DNA from: Curtobacterium ammoniigenes NBRC 101786
Lineage (GTDB): Bacteria > Actinomycetota > Actinomycetes > Actinomycetales > Microbacteriaceae
NCBI RefSeq assembly: GCF_001571045.1
Contig: NZ_BCSV01000005.1
Span: 124,001-188,000, forward strand
DNA length: 64,000 nucleotides
Direction of reading: 5' to 3'
In this document: in pieces, positions 1-8,350 of the stretch
How the letters are laid out: every line of letters starts with the position of its first letter
Position numbering within the stretch: position 1 is the stretch's first letter
The notes under the pieces: generated by a model
What the model was told of the DNA's origin: nothing
What the model saw: the letters and a program-made list of their open reading frames with translations, nothing else
Database searches by the model: none
Translations under genes and position numbers: made by a program

Positions 1-650
1 CCGGAGACCATCAGCACGGTGCCCGCCAGCGGGAGGCGGTCTTCTTTCAGAGCCCAGCCCACGACCTTGTCCACGGCGTTGTGGCGGCCGACGTCCTCTC
101 GGAGGACGAGCATCTCGCCGGTGCGCTGATCGAACAGTGCGGCCGCGTGGAGCCCACCCGTCTTATCGAACATGTCCTGGCCGGCGCGCAACCGATCGGG
201 AAGGGAGGCCAGGAAGGCATCGGTCACCGTGGTCCGATCGGCCGCGACGGGGTGGGCCGACTTCGTGCGCACCGCATCGATGCTCGCTTTGCCGCACAGG
301 CCGCAGGAACTCGTCATGTAGAAGTTGCGGTCGAGGCTGGGGTCGGGGAGCGGGACACCACCGCGCAGACTGACATCGAGCACGTTGTAGGTGTTCTCGC
401 CGTCGACCGCGCCGCCCGCGCAGTACCGGATGGCTCGCAGTTCGTCGGTCTGGGCGATCACCCCTTCGGAGACAAGGAATCCGGCGGCGAGGTCGAAGTC
501 GTGGCCCGGTGTGCGCATCGTGATCGACAGCGGCGACCCCGCCACGCGAATCTCGAGCGGCTCCTCGACCGCGAGCACGTCCTCGCGACGGAGCCGTGAC
601 TCACCGACGCGCACCCGCGTGATCCGCTTTCGGATCGTCGTCCGTCCCAT
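1..650 (-). CDS. fdhD: Formate dehydrogenase accessory sulfurtransferase FdhD (3' end cut by window edge)
   Basis: FdhD carries sulfur from a cysteine desulfurase to the molybdenum cofactor of formate dehydrogenases in the cytoplasm. Reading the minus strand from the ATG at 650 gives 216 residues with no stop before the window edge, so the C-terminus is missing. Visible family signatures are RTPGHDFDLAAGFLVSEG (about 46-63), the sulfur-relay cysteines in SSCGLCGKAS (Cys116 and Cys119), DKTGGLHAAAL and the late motif REDVGRHNAVDKVVGWAL. The gene diverges from the MaoC pair with an 80-base gap. No formate dehydrogenase subunit is inside the window, so its client enzyme is presumably encoded to the left. 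Identity is firm; only the end is unseen. Confidence 0.95.
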   Translation of the reverse strand, partial: MGRTTIRKRITRVRVGESRLRREDVLAVEEPLEIRVAGSPLSITMRTPGHDFDLAAGFLVSEGVIAQTDELRAIRYCAGGAVDGENTYNVLDVSLRGGVPLPDPSLDRNFYMTSSCGLCGKASIDAVRTKSAHPVAADRTTVTDAFLASLPDRLRAGQDMFDKTGGLHAAALFDQRTGEMLVLREDVGRHNAVDKVVGWALKEDRLPLAGTVLMVS

Positions 651-718
651 GGAGCAGGCTTATCACAGGCCGCTGACGGCGGTGCTTCGGCGGGGGAGAT
701 CGGCAGGAAGTGCCTCGG

Positions 719-724
719 TAGACT
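719..724 (+). promoter_or_regulatory. -10 box TAGACT of a leaderless promoter
   Basis: TAGACT lies 6 bases before the GTG start at 731. Transcription would begin at or next to the start codon, so the mRNA would have no 5' leader, in line with the absence of a Shine-Dalgarno sequence. No convincing -35 box is seen. Confidence 0.5.
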
Positions 725-730
725 GCCGGG

Positions 731-1192
731 GTGTCCGTGAATCCTGAGCTTGTCGGCAGAACGTTCCCTCCGGCTCCGCCTTATCTGGTCGGTCGCGAGA
801 AGGTCCGCGAGTTCGCCCGGGCCGTCATCGCGACGAACCCCGTGCACACCGACCCCGACGCTGCACGCGCCGCCGGATACGACGACGTTGTCGCACCTCC
901 GACGTTCGCGGTCGTCGTGCAAGAGGCGACGCTCGCCCAACTCCTCGCGGACCCCGACGCCGGAATCGACTTCTCGCGCGTCGTTCACGGCGAGCAGAAG
1001 TTCGTCTACGACCGACCGATCGTCGCCGGCGACGAGCTGACCGCGACCCTCACGGTCACGAGCGTGAAGACGCTTGGCGGAAACGCCATGGTGAGCGCCG
1101 AGACCGCTGTGGTCGACGCGGGCGGCGCGCATGTGGTGACTGCGACATCGACGCTGGTGGTCCGCGGCGACGAGGATGGAGCTGACGCATGA
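731..1192 (+). CDS. MaoC-fold dehydratase, N-terminal FAS1-like type (HadA-like)
   Basis: This 153-residue single hot-dog-fold protein has the FAS1-like dehydratase pattern (NPELVGRTFPP at the start, then VAPPTFAVVVQ, VVHGEQKFVYDRPIVAGD and late beta strands). Proteins of this family form heterodimers with a MaoC partner that supplies the catalytic residues and hydrate or dehydrate acyl-CoA or acyl-ACP. The partner is the next gene, overlapping by ATGA. In mycobacteria hadA-hadB occupies the same place near tRNA-Trp, secE, nusG, rplK and rplA. The catalytic Asp/His pair is not obvious here, as expected for the non-catalytic subunit. Substrate is unknown. The GTG start is supported by the -10 box 6 bases upstream. 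Confidence 0.85.
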   Translation: MSVNPELVGRTFPPAPPYLVGREKVREFARAVIATNPVHTDPDAARAAGYDDVVAPPTFAVVVQEATLAQLLADPDAGIDFSRVVHGEQKFVYDRPIVAGDELTATLTVTSVKTLGGNAMVSAETAVVDAGGAHVVTATSTLVVRGDEDGADA

Positions 1193-1617
1193 CGACCCCC
1201 TCCCAGACCCTGGCGCACTCGGTGGGCGACGTGATCGCCGAGCGTGAGTACCCGATCTCGCGCGACAGCCTCGTGCGCTATGCGGGCGCCTCCGGCGATT
1301 TCAACCCGATCCACTACCGCGACGATGTCGCTGCAGGCGTCGGCCTGCCCGGCGTGCTGGCGCACGGCATGCTGACGATGGGCATCGCGGTCCAGCCGGT
1401 CGTCGACTGGCTGGAGGATCGTGGCTGGGTCGTCGAATACGGCGTTCGATTCACGCGCCCCGTCGTCGTCGACCCGGTCGACGGTGCGGTCATCTCCGTG
1501 GTGGCGACGGTCGGGCAGGTCGACGAGTCCGGGGTGCCGTCGCGCATCGACCTGACCGTGCGCGCCGCCGCCCAGACGGTGCTCGGCAAGGCCCAGGTCC
1601 GCGTCGCGTTCCGGTGA
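1189..1617 (+). CDS. MaoC-family dehydratase/hydratase, catalytic subunit (HadB-like)
   Basis: A 142-residue hot-dog-fold protein with the R-hydratase motif around 36-60: GDFNPIHYRDD followed by GLPGVLAHGM. Asp37 and His42 are the expected catalytic pair. It should add or remove water at a 3-hydroxyacyl/2-enoyl thioester, working as a heterodimer with the preceding FAS1-like subunit. The start overlaps the upstream stop (ATGA) and its own stop overlaps the murB GTG start, so the three genes are translationally coupled. In mycolate makers the homologues are the FAS-II dehydratase. A Microbacteriaceae host would not make mycolates, so the role here is open. Confidence 0.88.
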   Translation: MTTPSQTLAHSVGDVIAEREYPISRDSLVRYAGASGDFNPIHYRDDVAAGVGLPGVLAHGMLTMGIAVQPVVDWLEDRGWVVEYGVRFTRPVVVDPVDGAVISVVATVGQVDESGVPSRIDLTVRAAAQTVLGKAQVRVAFR

Positions 1618-2648
1618 CCGATCTCGCAGCGCTCACGTCGTTCCGCGTCGGCGGTCCGGCCCGTCGCCTCGTCACCTGCGCATCGACGGACGACCTGGTT
1701 GCAGCCGCGCTCGATGTGTGGGCTGACGACGAGCCCTGGTTCGTCCTCGGTGGCGGCAGCAACGTCCTCGTCGCCGACTCGGGGATCGACGCCACGGTGC
1801 TGCTTGTTCGCAGCGCCGGGATCGACGTGCTCGAGGAGTCCGCTACGAGCGTGCGCGTGCGTGTCGCGGCAGGGGTGTCCTGGGACGCGCTCGTCGCGAC
1901 CGCACTCGAGCGCGGATGGTCCGGCCTCGAACCGTTGAGCGGGATCCCCGGCACGGTCGGGGCTGCACCCGTGCAGAACATCGGGGCGTATGGCACGGAG
2001 ATCGCCGACGTGCTCACCGGCATCGACTTCCTCGATGCGACCACGGGTGCGCGGGAGTGGATAGGAGCGGACGATCTCGGCTTCGGCTATCGCACGAGCG
2101 CGCTGAAGCGTGGGCGAGCAGGCATCGTGCTGGCTGTCGAGTTCCTGCTCGGTCGCAACGGTGGGCTCGTGCCGGTCCGGTACGCGCAACTGGCCTCCGC
2201 GCTGCACGTCGAGCTCGGCACTGCGGCCGATGCCGCTGCGGTCCGCGAGACGGTGTTGCGCCTCCGAGCGTCCAAGGGGATGGTGCTCGACCGTGACGAC
2301 GCGGACACGTGGAGCGCGGGTTCGTTCTTCACGAATCCGATCGTCTCGACGGCGTTTGCGGAGACGGTGCCGTTCGACGCCCCGAGGTGGCCCGTGCAGG
2401 ACGAGCCCGCGCGCGTGAAACTGAGCGCGGCGTGGCTGATCGAGCAGGCGGGGGTCCCGCGGGGCTACGCGCTTCCCGGCTCTCGTGCGGCAGTGTCGAC
2501 GAAGCACACGCTCGCGCTCACGAACCGAGGGGGCGCCACGGCGGAGGAGATTGCCGAGCTCGCGCGGTACATCCAGGCGCGGGTATTCGCCCGCTTCGGG
2601 GTCTCGCTCGTGCCCGAGCCGGTCGCGGTCGGTGCGTTCGAGGTCTGA
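1614..2648 (+). CDS. murB: UDP-N-acetylmuramate dehydrogenase MurB
   Basis: MurB reduces UDP-GlcNAc-enolpyruvate to UDP-MurNAc with NADPH and FAD, the second committed step of peptidoglycan precursor synthesis in the cytoplasm. The 344-residue product shows the FAD-binding GGGSNVLV (46-53), SGIPGTVGAAPVQNIGAYG (109-127), the GSFFTNP motif (Ser237 is the expected proton donor region) and a C-terminal LVPEPVAVG with the conserved Glu. Length and motifs fit the E. coli-like type I enzyme. The GTG start overlaps the stop of the MaoC gene. It converges on the aminotransferase with only a 15-base gap. Confidence 0.96.
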   Translation: MTDLAALTSFRVGGPARRLVTCASTDDLVAAALDVWADDEPWFVLGGGSNVLVADSGIDATVLLVRSAGIDVLEESATSVRVRVAAGVSWDALVATALERGWSGLEPLSGIPGTVGAAPVQNIGAYGTEIADVLTGIDFLDATTGAREWIGADDLGFGYRTSALKRGRAGIVLAVEFLLGRNGGLVPVRYAQLASALHVELGTAADAAAVRETVLRLRASKGMVLDRDDADTWSAGSFFTNPIVSTAFAETVPFDAPRWPVQDEPARVKLSAAWLIEQAGVPRGYALPGSRAAVSTKHTLALTNRGGATAEEIAELARYIQARVFARFGVSLVPEPVAVGAFEV

Positions 2649-2663
2649 GCGCCGCGCGCGCCC

Positions 2664-3890
2664 TTACCGGAAGAGTCGCTGGAGGCGCGCAACACCTTCG
2701 GCGATGTCGTCGTCCCCCAGCGCATACGAGAACCGGAGGTAGCCGCTCGGTCCGAACGCCTCACCGGGGACCACCGCGACCTCGGCCTGATCGAGGATGA
2801 GGTCGGCGAGTTCGAGCGTGGTGGTCGGCACAACGCCTCCCCACTCCTTGCCGAGCAGTTCGGAGACGTCGGGATACACGTAGAAGGCGCCTTGCGGCGT
2901 CGGGGTCCGGAAGCCCGGGATCGCGTTCAGCCCGGCGACGATGGCGCGACGACGTCGGTCGAAGGCGTCTCGCATCGCGGTCACGGGCTCCTGCGGGCCG
3001 GTGAGCGCTGCGATCGCGGCTCGCTGCGAGACGTTCGCGACGTTCGACGACAGGTGGGACTGGAGGTTCGATGCGGCCTTCACCGCGTCCGCCGGCCCGA
3101 TGAGCCACCCGACCCGCCATCCCGTCATGGCGTAGGTCTTCGCGACGCCGTTCACCAGGATGGCCGTGTCGGCAAGCGCGGGAACGACACCGGTGATCCC
3201 GGGCGCGCTGACGCCGTCGTAGACGAGGTCCTGGTAGATCTCATCGCTGATCACCCAGATGCCGTGCTCCAGCGCCCACTCGCCGATGGCGCGCGTCTGC
3301 GCCGCTGAGTAGACAGCCCCGGTGGGGTTCGAGGGGGAGCAGAAGAGCAGCGCCTTCGTGCGTGGGGTGCGCGCCGCCTCCAGCTGGTCGACGGTCACGA
3401 GGTAGCCCTGGTCGCTTCCGGCGAACACCTCGACCGGGGTGCCGCCGGCGAGTCGGATCGCCTCGGGGTAGGTCGTCCAGTACGGCGCTGGCAGCAGCAC
3501 CTCGTCGCCGTCGTCGACGATCGTCGCAAACGCCTCGTAGACGGCCTGCTTGCCGCCGTTCGTGACGATCACCTGGGAGGCGCTCACGTCGGCGCCCGCG
3601 ACGCGTCGCGTTTTCTCCGCGATCGCCTCTTTCAGCTCGGGGAGGCCCGCGGCGGGTGTGTAGCGATGGTTGCGTGGGTCACGCGCGGCGGCGACGGCAG
3701 CCTCGACGACATGGTCGGGCGTTGCGAAGTCGGGCTCGCCCGCGGCGAACGAGATCACGGGACGACCAGCGGCCTTGAGCGCCTTCGCCTTGCTGTCCAC
3801 TTTGAGCGTGGCGGACTCGGCGATCGCGCCGATACGTCGGGCGATCCGGGGGCGGGTGGGGTGCTCGGTGGACTGGGCGTCGGTGCTCAC
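2664..3890 (-). CDS. Pyridoxal-phosphate aspartate aminotransferase (class I, subgroup Ib-like)
   Basis: Fold-type I aminotransferase of 408 residues that should swap the amino group between aspartate and 2-oxoglutarate. Visible motifs are [12 protein letters not shown] (49-60), [10 protein letters not shown], the PLP-contacting [10 protein letters not shown] (185-194), [11 protein letters not shown] (Asp216, Tyr219), the Schiff-base lysine Lys251 in [16 protein letters not shown], and the C-terminal substrate arginine in YLRFSYALG. The GTG start at 3890 lies 6 bases after a TAGGCT box on the minus strand, which suggests a leaderless mRNA. It is transcribed away from tRNA-Trp and secE. Exact substrate preference cannot be read from sequence, so no symbol is assigned. 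Confidence 0.92.
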   Translation of the reverse strand: MSTDAQSTEHPTRPRIARRIGAIAESATLKVDSKAKALKAAGRPVISFAAGEPDFATPDHVVEAAVAAARDPRNHRYTPAAGLPELKEAIAEKTRRVAGADVSASQVIVTNGGKQAVYEAFATIVDDGDEVLLPAPYWTTYPEAIRLAGGTPVEVFAGSDQGYLVTVDQLEAARTPRTKALLFCSPSNPTGAVYSAAQTRAIGEWALEHGIWVISDEIYQDLVYDGVSAPGITGVVPALADTAILVNGVAKTYAMTGWRVGWLIGPADAVKAASNLQSHLSSNVANVSQRAAIAALTGPQEPVTAMRDAFDRRRRAIVAGLNAIPGFRTPTPQGAFYVYPDVSELLGKEWGGVVPTTTLELADLILDQAEVAVVPGEAFGPSGYLRFSYALGDDDIAEGVARLQRLFR

Positions 3891-3896
3891 GCGGCC

Positions 3897-3902
3897 AGCC
3901 TA
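3897..3902 (-). promoter_or_regulatory. -10 box TAGGCT of leaderless aminotransferase promoter
   Basis: On the minus strand TAGGCT is followed after 6 bases by the GTG start at 3890. The same spacing recurs at several other genes of the window. Confidence 0.45.
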
Positions 3903-4085
3903 ACCGGGGCCGAGTGGACACCGCTGCGAGACCTCCCGTACACTTGCTGCCGGTGGTTGGAGTCCACCAGGATCTCGTGCGCCACGTCGTCGGCAGTTCT
4001 TGCGAACGGATGACCAGCAGCCGGGTTGACGGCCTGCTCAGTAGGCGTCTCTGGTCTCCACACCCGGACGGGATTGCCCGTCTGA

Positions 4086-4158
4086 AGGGCGGTGGCTCAA
4101 TTGGTAGAGCAGCGGTCTCCAAAACCGCAGGTTGCAGGTTCGAGTCCTGTCCGCCCTG
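4086..4158 (+). tRNA. trpT: tRNA-Trp (anticodon CCA)
   Basis: A complete cloverleaf of 73 nt. The 7-bp acceptor stem is AGGGCGG/CCGCCCT with discriminator G, the D-loop has GGCTCAATTGGTAGAGC, the anticodon loop is CTCCAAA (anticodon CCA) and the T-arm is GCAGG-TTCGAGT-CCTGT. Only CA follows the discriminator, so the 3' CCA is completed enzymatically. It sits just upstream of secE, a conserved actinobacterial arrangement. Confidence 0.97.
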
Positions 4159-4179
4159 CACTTCGGAAGGGTTGAGATT

Positions 4180-4458
4180 TTGGCGAGGAAAGACGTGGAG
4201 ACGACGGCCGACGATGTCGTCACCCGAGCGCGCGACGACCGCGCGCGCCGCCGTGGTCCCATCGCTGCGATCGCCCTCTTCATCCGGCAGGTGATCGGCG
4301 AACTGCGGAAGGTCGTCACGCCCACGCGGCGTGAACTCGGCAGCTACACGCTTGTCGTCCTCGTCTTCGTCGTCGTGATGATGGTGCTCGTGTCGGTGCT
4401 CGACCTCGCGTTCGGAACCGGTGTGGCCTACCTCTTCGGCAACGGCACCGGCTCCTGA
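4180..4458 (+). CDS. secE: Preprotein translocase subunit SecE
   Basis: SecE clamps the SecY channel of the general secretion pathway in the cytoplasmic membrane. From the TTG at 4180 the product is 92 residues: a charged cytoplasmic N-terminus, the signature GELRKVVTPTRREL (40-53) of the amphipathic helix and one membrane span at about 55-78. A longer reading from 4132 would start inside the tRNA-Trp gene and is rejected. The TTG at 4180 has GGAAGG about 9 bases upstream. It is followed by nusG, the normal pairing. Confidence 0.92.
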   Translation: MARKDVETTADDVVTRARDDRARRRGPIAAIALFIRQVIGELRKVVTPTRRELGSYTLVVLVFVVVMMVLVSVLDLAFGTGVAYLFGNGTGS

Positions 4459-4558
4459 GCCAGCTCCAACCGGCGGCGCCTACCGTTGCTCCGGTTCCGG
4501 ACGGCGCATGGCCGTCCATTCATCGAGATCTGCACACCGAACGGAAAGTACCGACACA

Positions 4559-5593
4559 GTGGCTGACAACCCGCGCGACGACATCGACCTCGCGACTGCT
4601 GCAGAGCAGTCCTCTGAAGTCGAAGAGAACCAGGAAGGCGACGTCGAGACGGCGGAGGAGCGCTCCGTCGAGTCCGCCGAGGAGCGCGCAATCACCGTCG
4701 AGGACGAGAACGATGCGGAACTCGGCCTGACGGGTGGTCTCGACGACGCGCTCGAGGCCCTCCGCGAGTCCGCCGACCCAGAGGCCGACGCGGTCGTGGA
4801 CGACGCACTCGATGTCGACTCCGTCGACGAGGCGGAGGCCGCAGTCGAGGCTGTCGAGGACGAGGAAGAGGCCGACGTCGAGGACGCCGAGGCCGCGGGC
4901 GACGCCGCCGGGGCCAGCGCCGACATCGCCGCCGAAGAGGCCGCCGACGCGCTCGACGACGAAGAGCAGGCCGAGGTCGACCCCTACGACGCGTTCAAGG
5001 CCGAGCTGCGGATGAAGCCGGGCAAGTGGTACGTGATCCACTCCTACGCGGGCTTCGAGCGTCGCGTGAAGTCGAACATCGAGAACCGCATGGTGTCGAT
5101 GTCGATGGAGGACTACATCTACCAGGTCGAGGTCCCGATGGAGGACGTCGTCGAGATCAAGAACGGGCAGCGCAAGCTCGTGACACGCGTGCGCATCCCG
5201 GGATACGTGCTCGTGCGGATGGATCTCAACGAAGACTCATGGTCGGTCGTGCGACACACGCCGGGCGTCACGGGGTTCGTCGGCAACGCGCACAACCCGA
5301 CCCCGCTCCGCTTCGACGAGGCGTTCAACATGCTGAAGTCGCTCGTTCAGGTGGCGGAGGCCGCGCCGACGAAGGGTGGCGCGAAGGGCGGCGCCCAGGC
5401 GAAGGCGGCCGCGCCCGCCGAGGTCGACTTCGAGATCGGTGAGACGATCACGATCAAGGAGGGCTCGTTCGCCGGCCTTCCGGGGTCGATCTCGGAGATC
5501 AAGCCGGAGAGCGGCAAGCTCACGGTCCTCGTCTCGTTGTTTGAGCGCGAGACGCCGGTGGAACTGAGCTTCGACCAGGTCACGAAGCTCTAG
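4559..5593 (+). CDS. nusG: Transcription termination/antitermination protein NusG
   Basis: NusG binds RNA polymerase and links it to Rho and the ribosome. The 344-residue product has a long acidic, Ala/Glu/Asp-rich N-terminal extension (about 1-140) as in other actinobacteria. It is followed by the NGN domain (about 156-265, starting [20 protein letters not shown] and containing [13 protein letters not shown] and TPGVTGFVG) and a C-terminal KOW domain (about 289-344, [20 protein letters not shown]). A short Ala/Lys/Gly-rich linker separates the two. The GTG at 4559 is chosen because GGAAAG lies upstream and the family begins near VADN; the open frame to 4421 runs into secE. The extension is probably disordered. 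Confidence 0.95.
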   Translation: MADNPRDDIDLATAAEQSSEVEENQEGDVETAEERSVESAEERAITVEDENDAELGLTGGLDDALEALRESADPEADAVVDDALDVDSVDEAEAAVEAVEDEEEADVEDAEAAGDAAGASADIAAEEAADALDDEEQAEVDPYDAFKAELRMKPGKWYVIHSYAGFERRVKSNIENRMVSMSMEDYIYQVEVPMEDVVEIKNGQRKLVTRVRIPGYVLVRMDLNEDSWSVVRHTPGVTGFVGNAHNPTPLRFDEAFNMLKSLVQVAEAAPTKGGAKGGAQAKAAAPAEVDFEIGETITIKEGSFAGLPGSISEIKPESGKLTVLVSLFERETPVELSFDQVTKL

Positions 5594-5599
5594 TAGACT
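5571..5599 (+). promoter_or_regulatory. Candidate sigma-70-type promoter for rplKA
   Basis: TCGACC at 5571-5576 and TAGACT at 5594-5599 are separated by 17 bases, a good housekeeping promoter layout. The -10 box begins right after the nusG stop codon. The resulting leader of about 110 bases before rplK contains an SD-like AGGAGAAG. Confidence 0.5.
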
Positions 5600-5714
5600 C
5601 ATCAGGTTTGACCCCGCGCCTCTGGGCGCCAGGTCGTCACCGCGGCTCGGAACGTCCGAGTCGGCGGGAGAGTGCGCAGGCTCTGCGCGTTCGACATCAA
5701 AGGAGAAGCAAGTC

Positions 5715-6146
5715 ATGGCACCGAAGAAGAAGGTCACGGGTCTGATCAAGCTGCAGATCCAGGCCGGCGCGGCGAACCCCGCCCCGCCGATCGGTCCGGC
5801 GCTGGGTCAGCACGGCGTCAACATCATGGAGTTCTGCAAGGCGTACAACGCTGCGACGGAGTCCCAGCGCGGCAACGTGATCCCCGTCGAGATCACTGTG
5901 TACGAGGACCGCTCGTTCACGTTCGTCCTGAAGACGCCGCCGGCGGCCGAGCTCATCAAGAAGGCGGCGGGTGTGCCCAAGGGCTCGTCGACGCCGCACA
6001 CGGTGAAGGTCGCGAAGATCACGATGGACCAGGTCCGTCAGATCGCGGAGACCAAGCAGGCCGACCTCAACGCGAACGACATCGACGCAGCGGCGAAGAT
6101 CATCGCCGGCACCGCCCGTTCCATGGGCATCACCGTCGAGGCCTGA
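5715..6146 (+). CDS. rplK: 50S ribosomal protein L11
   Basis: L11 (143 residues) binds 23S rRNA in the GTPase-associated centre and is needed for RelA-type sensing of uncharged tRNA. The sequence is canonical: [21 protein letters not shown] at the start, [39 protein letters not shown] and the C-terminal [11 protein letters not shown]. The start is preceded by AGGAGAAG with normal spacing. It is followed after 74 bases by rplA, and the pair ends at a strong hairpin. L1 represses this operon in many bacteria by binding the leader; I did not identify the L1 site. Confidence 0.98.
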   Translation: MAPKKKVTGLIKLQIQAGAANPAPPIGPALGQHGVNIMEFCKAYNAATESQRGNVIPVEITVYEDRSFTFVLKTPPAAELIKKAAGVPKGSSTPHTVKVAKITMDQVRQIAETKQADLNANDIDAAAKIIAGTARSMGITVEA

Positions 6147-6220
6147 GCAGACCACCATTGACCCCACCGTGGGAGAGCCTCGCCGGCTCGCCAACCACGG
6201 ATCTCGCAAGGAGAGCAACC

Positions 6221-6910
6221 ATGGCGAAGAAGTCCAAGGCCTATCAGGCCGCGGCCGCGAAGATCACGGCCGACAAGCTGTACACCCCCACTGAAGCCGT
6301 CGCGCTCGCGAAGGAGACCGGCTCAGCGAAGTTCGACTCGACCGTTGAGGTCGCGCTGAAGCTCGGTGTCGACCCGCGCAAGGCAGACCAGATGGTGCGC
6401 GGCACCGTCATCCTCCCGCACGGCACCGGGAAATCCGCCCGGGTCATCGTGTTCGCGACCGGTGCTGCCGCTGAGGCTGCCATCGCCGCCGGTGCTGACG
6501 AGGTCGGTGGCGACGAGCTCATCGAGAAGGTCGCCGGCGGGTACACCGCGTTCGACTCGGCCGTTTCGACGCCGGAGCTCATGGGCAAGGTGGGTCGTCT
6601 CGGCCGCGTGCTCGGGCCGCGCGGGCTCATGCCGAACCCGAAGACCGGGACCGTGACGCCGAACGTGGCCCAGGCCGTGTCCGACATCAAGGGCGGGAAG
6701 ATCGAGTTCCGCGTCGACAAGCACGCGAACATCCACTTCGTCGTCGGCAAGGCCTCGTTCACTCCGGAGCAGCTCGGCGAGAACATCGGCGCAGCGCTCG
6801 ACGAGATCGTGCGCCTCAAGCCGAGCGCCGCGAAGGGTCGCTACATCACGAAGGGTTCGGTGTCGACGACGTTCGGCCCCGGTATCCCGCTCGACGTGAC
6901 CTCGATCTGA
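6221..6910 (+). CDS. rplA: 50S ribosomal protein L1
   Basis: L1 (229 residues) forms the mobile L1 stalk at the ribosomal E site and can act as an autogenous translational repressor. Recognisable blocks are [32 protein letters not shown], the signature [20 protein letters not shown] (about residues 126-145) and the C-terminal [10 protein letters not shown]. The ATG at 6221 has AAGGAGAG upstream and gives the normal family length; the frame is open upstream only as a shadow of rplK. Unlike in many bacteria, rplJ does not follow directly: the next ribosomal genes are about 11 kb downstream. Confidence 0.98.
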   Translation: MAKKSKAYQAAAAKITADKLYTPTEAVALAKETGSAKFDSTVEVALKLGVDPRKADQMVRGTVILPHGTGKSARVIVFATGAAAEAAIAAGADEVGGDELIEKVAGGYTAFDSAVSTPELMGKVGRLGRVLGPRGLMPNPKTGTVTPNVAQAVSDIKGGKIEFRVDKHANIHFVVGKASFTPEQLGENIGAALDEIVRLKPSAAKGRYITKGSVSTTFGPGIPLDVTSI

Positions 6911-6926
6911 TCATCTGATCCACACG

Positions 6927-6956
6927 ACGGGCCCGTCTCTCCGGAGGCGGGCCCGT
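6927..6956 (+). terminator. Hairpin terminator after rplKA
   Basis: A 9-bp perfect stem, ACGGGCCCG paired with CGGGCCCGT across a 12-base loop, lies 16 bases after the rplA stop. There is no long T tract, as is common in this GC-rich genome. Confidence 0.7.
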
Positions 6957-7016
6957 TCGGCGTCTCGGGACGGTCGTGCCGCTCACCACTCCCGCCTTTG
7001 CCCGATATCCGATACG

Positions 7017-7649
7017 GTGCATATCGTGCGATCTCTCGTTCTGTCCCTGCGCCTCTTGGCGGTCGTTGCGGTCGTGGCTGCGATCGTCGCGCAGTTCGTG
7101 CGCAGCCTGGAAGCGCCGAACTTCGTGTTCTGGAACTTCTTCGGCTACTTCACCATCCAGTCGAACATCATCGTGGCAGTGGCGTTCGCGGTGACCATCG
7201 TCTCCGCGGCCCGACGCGGCCGGCGCGCCGAGCGGTGGACCGTTCTCCGCGGAGCAGCAACGGTGTACATCGCGACAACCGGACTCGTGTACAACACGTT
7301 GCTCGTGCACGCGACGCTTGACAACTCGTTCACCGTGCCCTGGTCGAATGACATCCTGCACAAGTGGATCCCGGTCTATGCGGTCCTCGACTGGATCCTG
7401 TTCTCGGACCGAGCCCGCATGGTGGCGCGCCAGGTGTGGCTGATCCTGATCTATCCGGCTGTCTGGCTCGTCGTCATCCTCATTCGCGGTGCGACCGACG
7501 GCTGGGTGCCATACCCCTTCTTGAATCCCAAGCTCGGGTACGGGTTCGTTGCGCTGTACTGCCTCGGAATCGCGCTCTTCATCGCCGTGATGGGCCTCTT
7601 CGTCATCGCGCTCTCACGGGTTCGGCTTGTCCGAATTGGGCGCGCCTGA
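7017..7649 (+). CDS. Multi-pass membrane protein, Pr6Pr-like family
   Basis: A 210-residue protein with about six hydrophobic segments (near 8-28, 38-62, 80-98, 115-130, 140-160 and 180-202). The order of conserved features (FWNFFGYFTIQSNI, TGLVYNTLLV, WSNDILHKWIPVYAVLDWILF, YPFLNP) matches actinobacterial Pr6Pr/FAR-17a-like membrane proteins, whose biochemical role is not established. The GTG at 7017 is used; a second GTG lies three codons later. It stands alone after the rplKA terminator and converges on the YqaJ gene. I infer only an integral membrane location. Confidence 0.6.
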   Translation: MHIVRSLVLSLRLLAVVAVVAAIVAQFVRSLEAPNFVFWNFFGYFTIQSNIIVAVAFAVTIVSAARRGRRAERWTVLRGAATVYIATTGLVYNTLLVHATLDNSFTVPWSNDILHKWIPVYAVLDWILFSDRARMVARQVWLILIYPAVWLVVILIRGATDGWVPYPFLNPKLGYGFVALYCLGIALFIAVMGLFVIALSRVRLVRIGRA

Positions 7650-7664
7650 TCGCTTCCAACCAGA

Positions 7665-8330
7665 TCAGCGCGTGCGCGACGTACGAAGTCGTTCGAGCAC
7701 CAGGTCTGCGAGTCCGATGAGCGCGGCTATCTGGCTGTCATCGCGGTCGATCCACCGGCACCGGGGCTCGTCGGCGACCGGCACGAAGTCTTCGTGCCGT
7801 TCCCACACGAACAGTGTCCGTTCGGCACCGACGACGTATTGCTGCCACCAGATCTGACGCAGGTAGTGCCGCGGGACCGCACGCCAATCGGTCGAGGTGG
7901 TCTTGATCTCAGCGAGCACGACGCGCCCGTCGGCGTCGAATCCCACACCGTCGGGCGTTGCGAGGTGTGCGCGGTTGGTCGCTGCATGAAACAGCGCGCT
8001 CGACGGGGTGATGCCGTGGGTGGCGGCGACCCACGCGGCGATCACGGGTTCGCGTTCCCGGCCGTGCTCGGTGAACGGATTGCCGGAAAAGCGGCTGCCG
8101 AAGCGCTTCTCGGCGACCACGGCCTCCACGCCGCGAAGCGATGCAAGCCGAGCGACATCGGTTGCCGTGATCCCGGCGGCCCGAGCACGAAGCCAGGCGA
8201 CGCGGTCCGCGCTATCCGCGACGATGCGCTCCGTGTGCGTCCGGAGGACCGTGAACCGGTCATGATCGACGCTTCGGTCGTCGTCCTCCCACAGATCGAG
8301 AGTGGGTTGGACGAGCGACATGCCTCTCAT
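7665..8330 (-). CDS. YqaJ-family nuclease (PD-(D/E)XK fold), orphan
   Basis: A 221-residue protein of the YqaJ/lambda-exonuclease-like family. The core pattern is visible: GITATDVARLA (53-63), EHGREREPVIAAWV (88-101), the catalytic Asp in TPDGVGFDADG (Asp127) followed by AEIKTT with the E-x-K pair Glu141 and Lys143, and a WWQQYVVG helix. Such enzymes resect double-stranded DNA, often in phage recombination systems with RecT/Bet. No recombinase or phage gene is nearby, so this looks like a resident chromosomal copy. The ATG at 8330 is used; an ATG at 8321 is also plausible. It is transcribed away from the ribosomal genes. Confidence 0.8.
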   Translation of the reverse strand: MRGMSLVQPTLDLWEDDDRSVDHDRFTVLRTHTERIVADSADRVAWLRARAAGITATDVARLASLRGVEAVVAEKRFGSRFSGNPFTEHGREREPVIAAWVAATHGITPSSALFHAATNRAHLATPDGVGFDADGRVVLAEIKTTSTDWRAVPRHYLRQIWWQQYVVGAERTLFVWERHEDFVPVADEPRCRWIDRDDSQIAALIGLADLVLERLRTSRTR

Positions 8331-8350
8331 TCTCGCCCACCGAGCCGCGA

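Noticed and set aside
1314..2507. 397-residue minus-strand frame opposite MaoC and murB
   Set aside because: Shadow of conserved coupled genes; Arg-rich without motifs.
4132..4179. Upstream extension of secE starting within tRNA-Trp
   Set aside because: It would translate the tRNA gene; the TTG at 4180 has an SD and fits family length.
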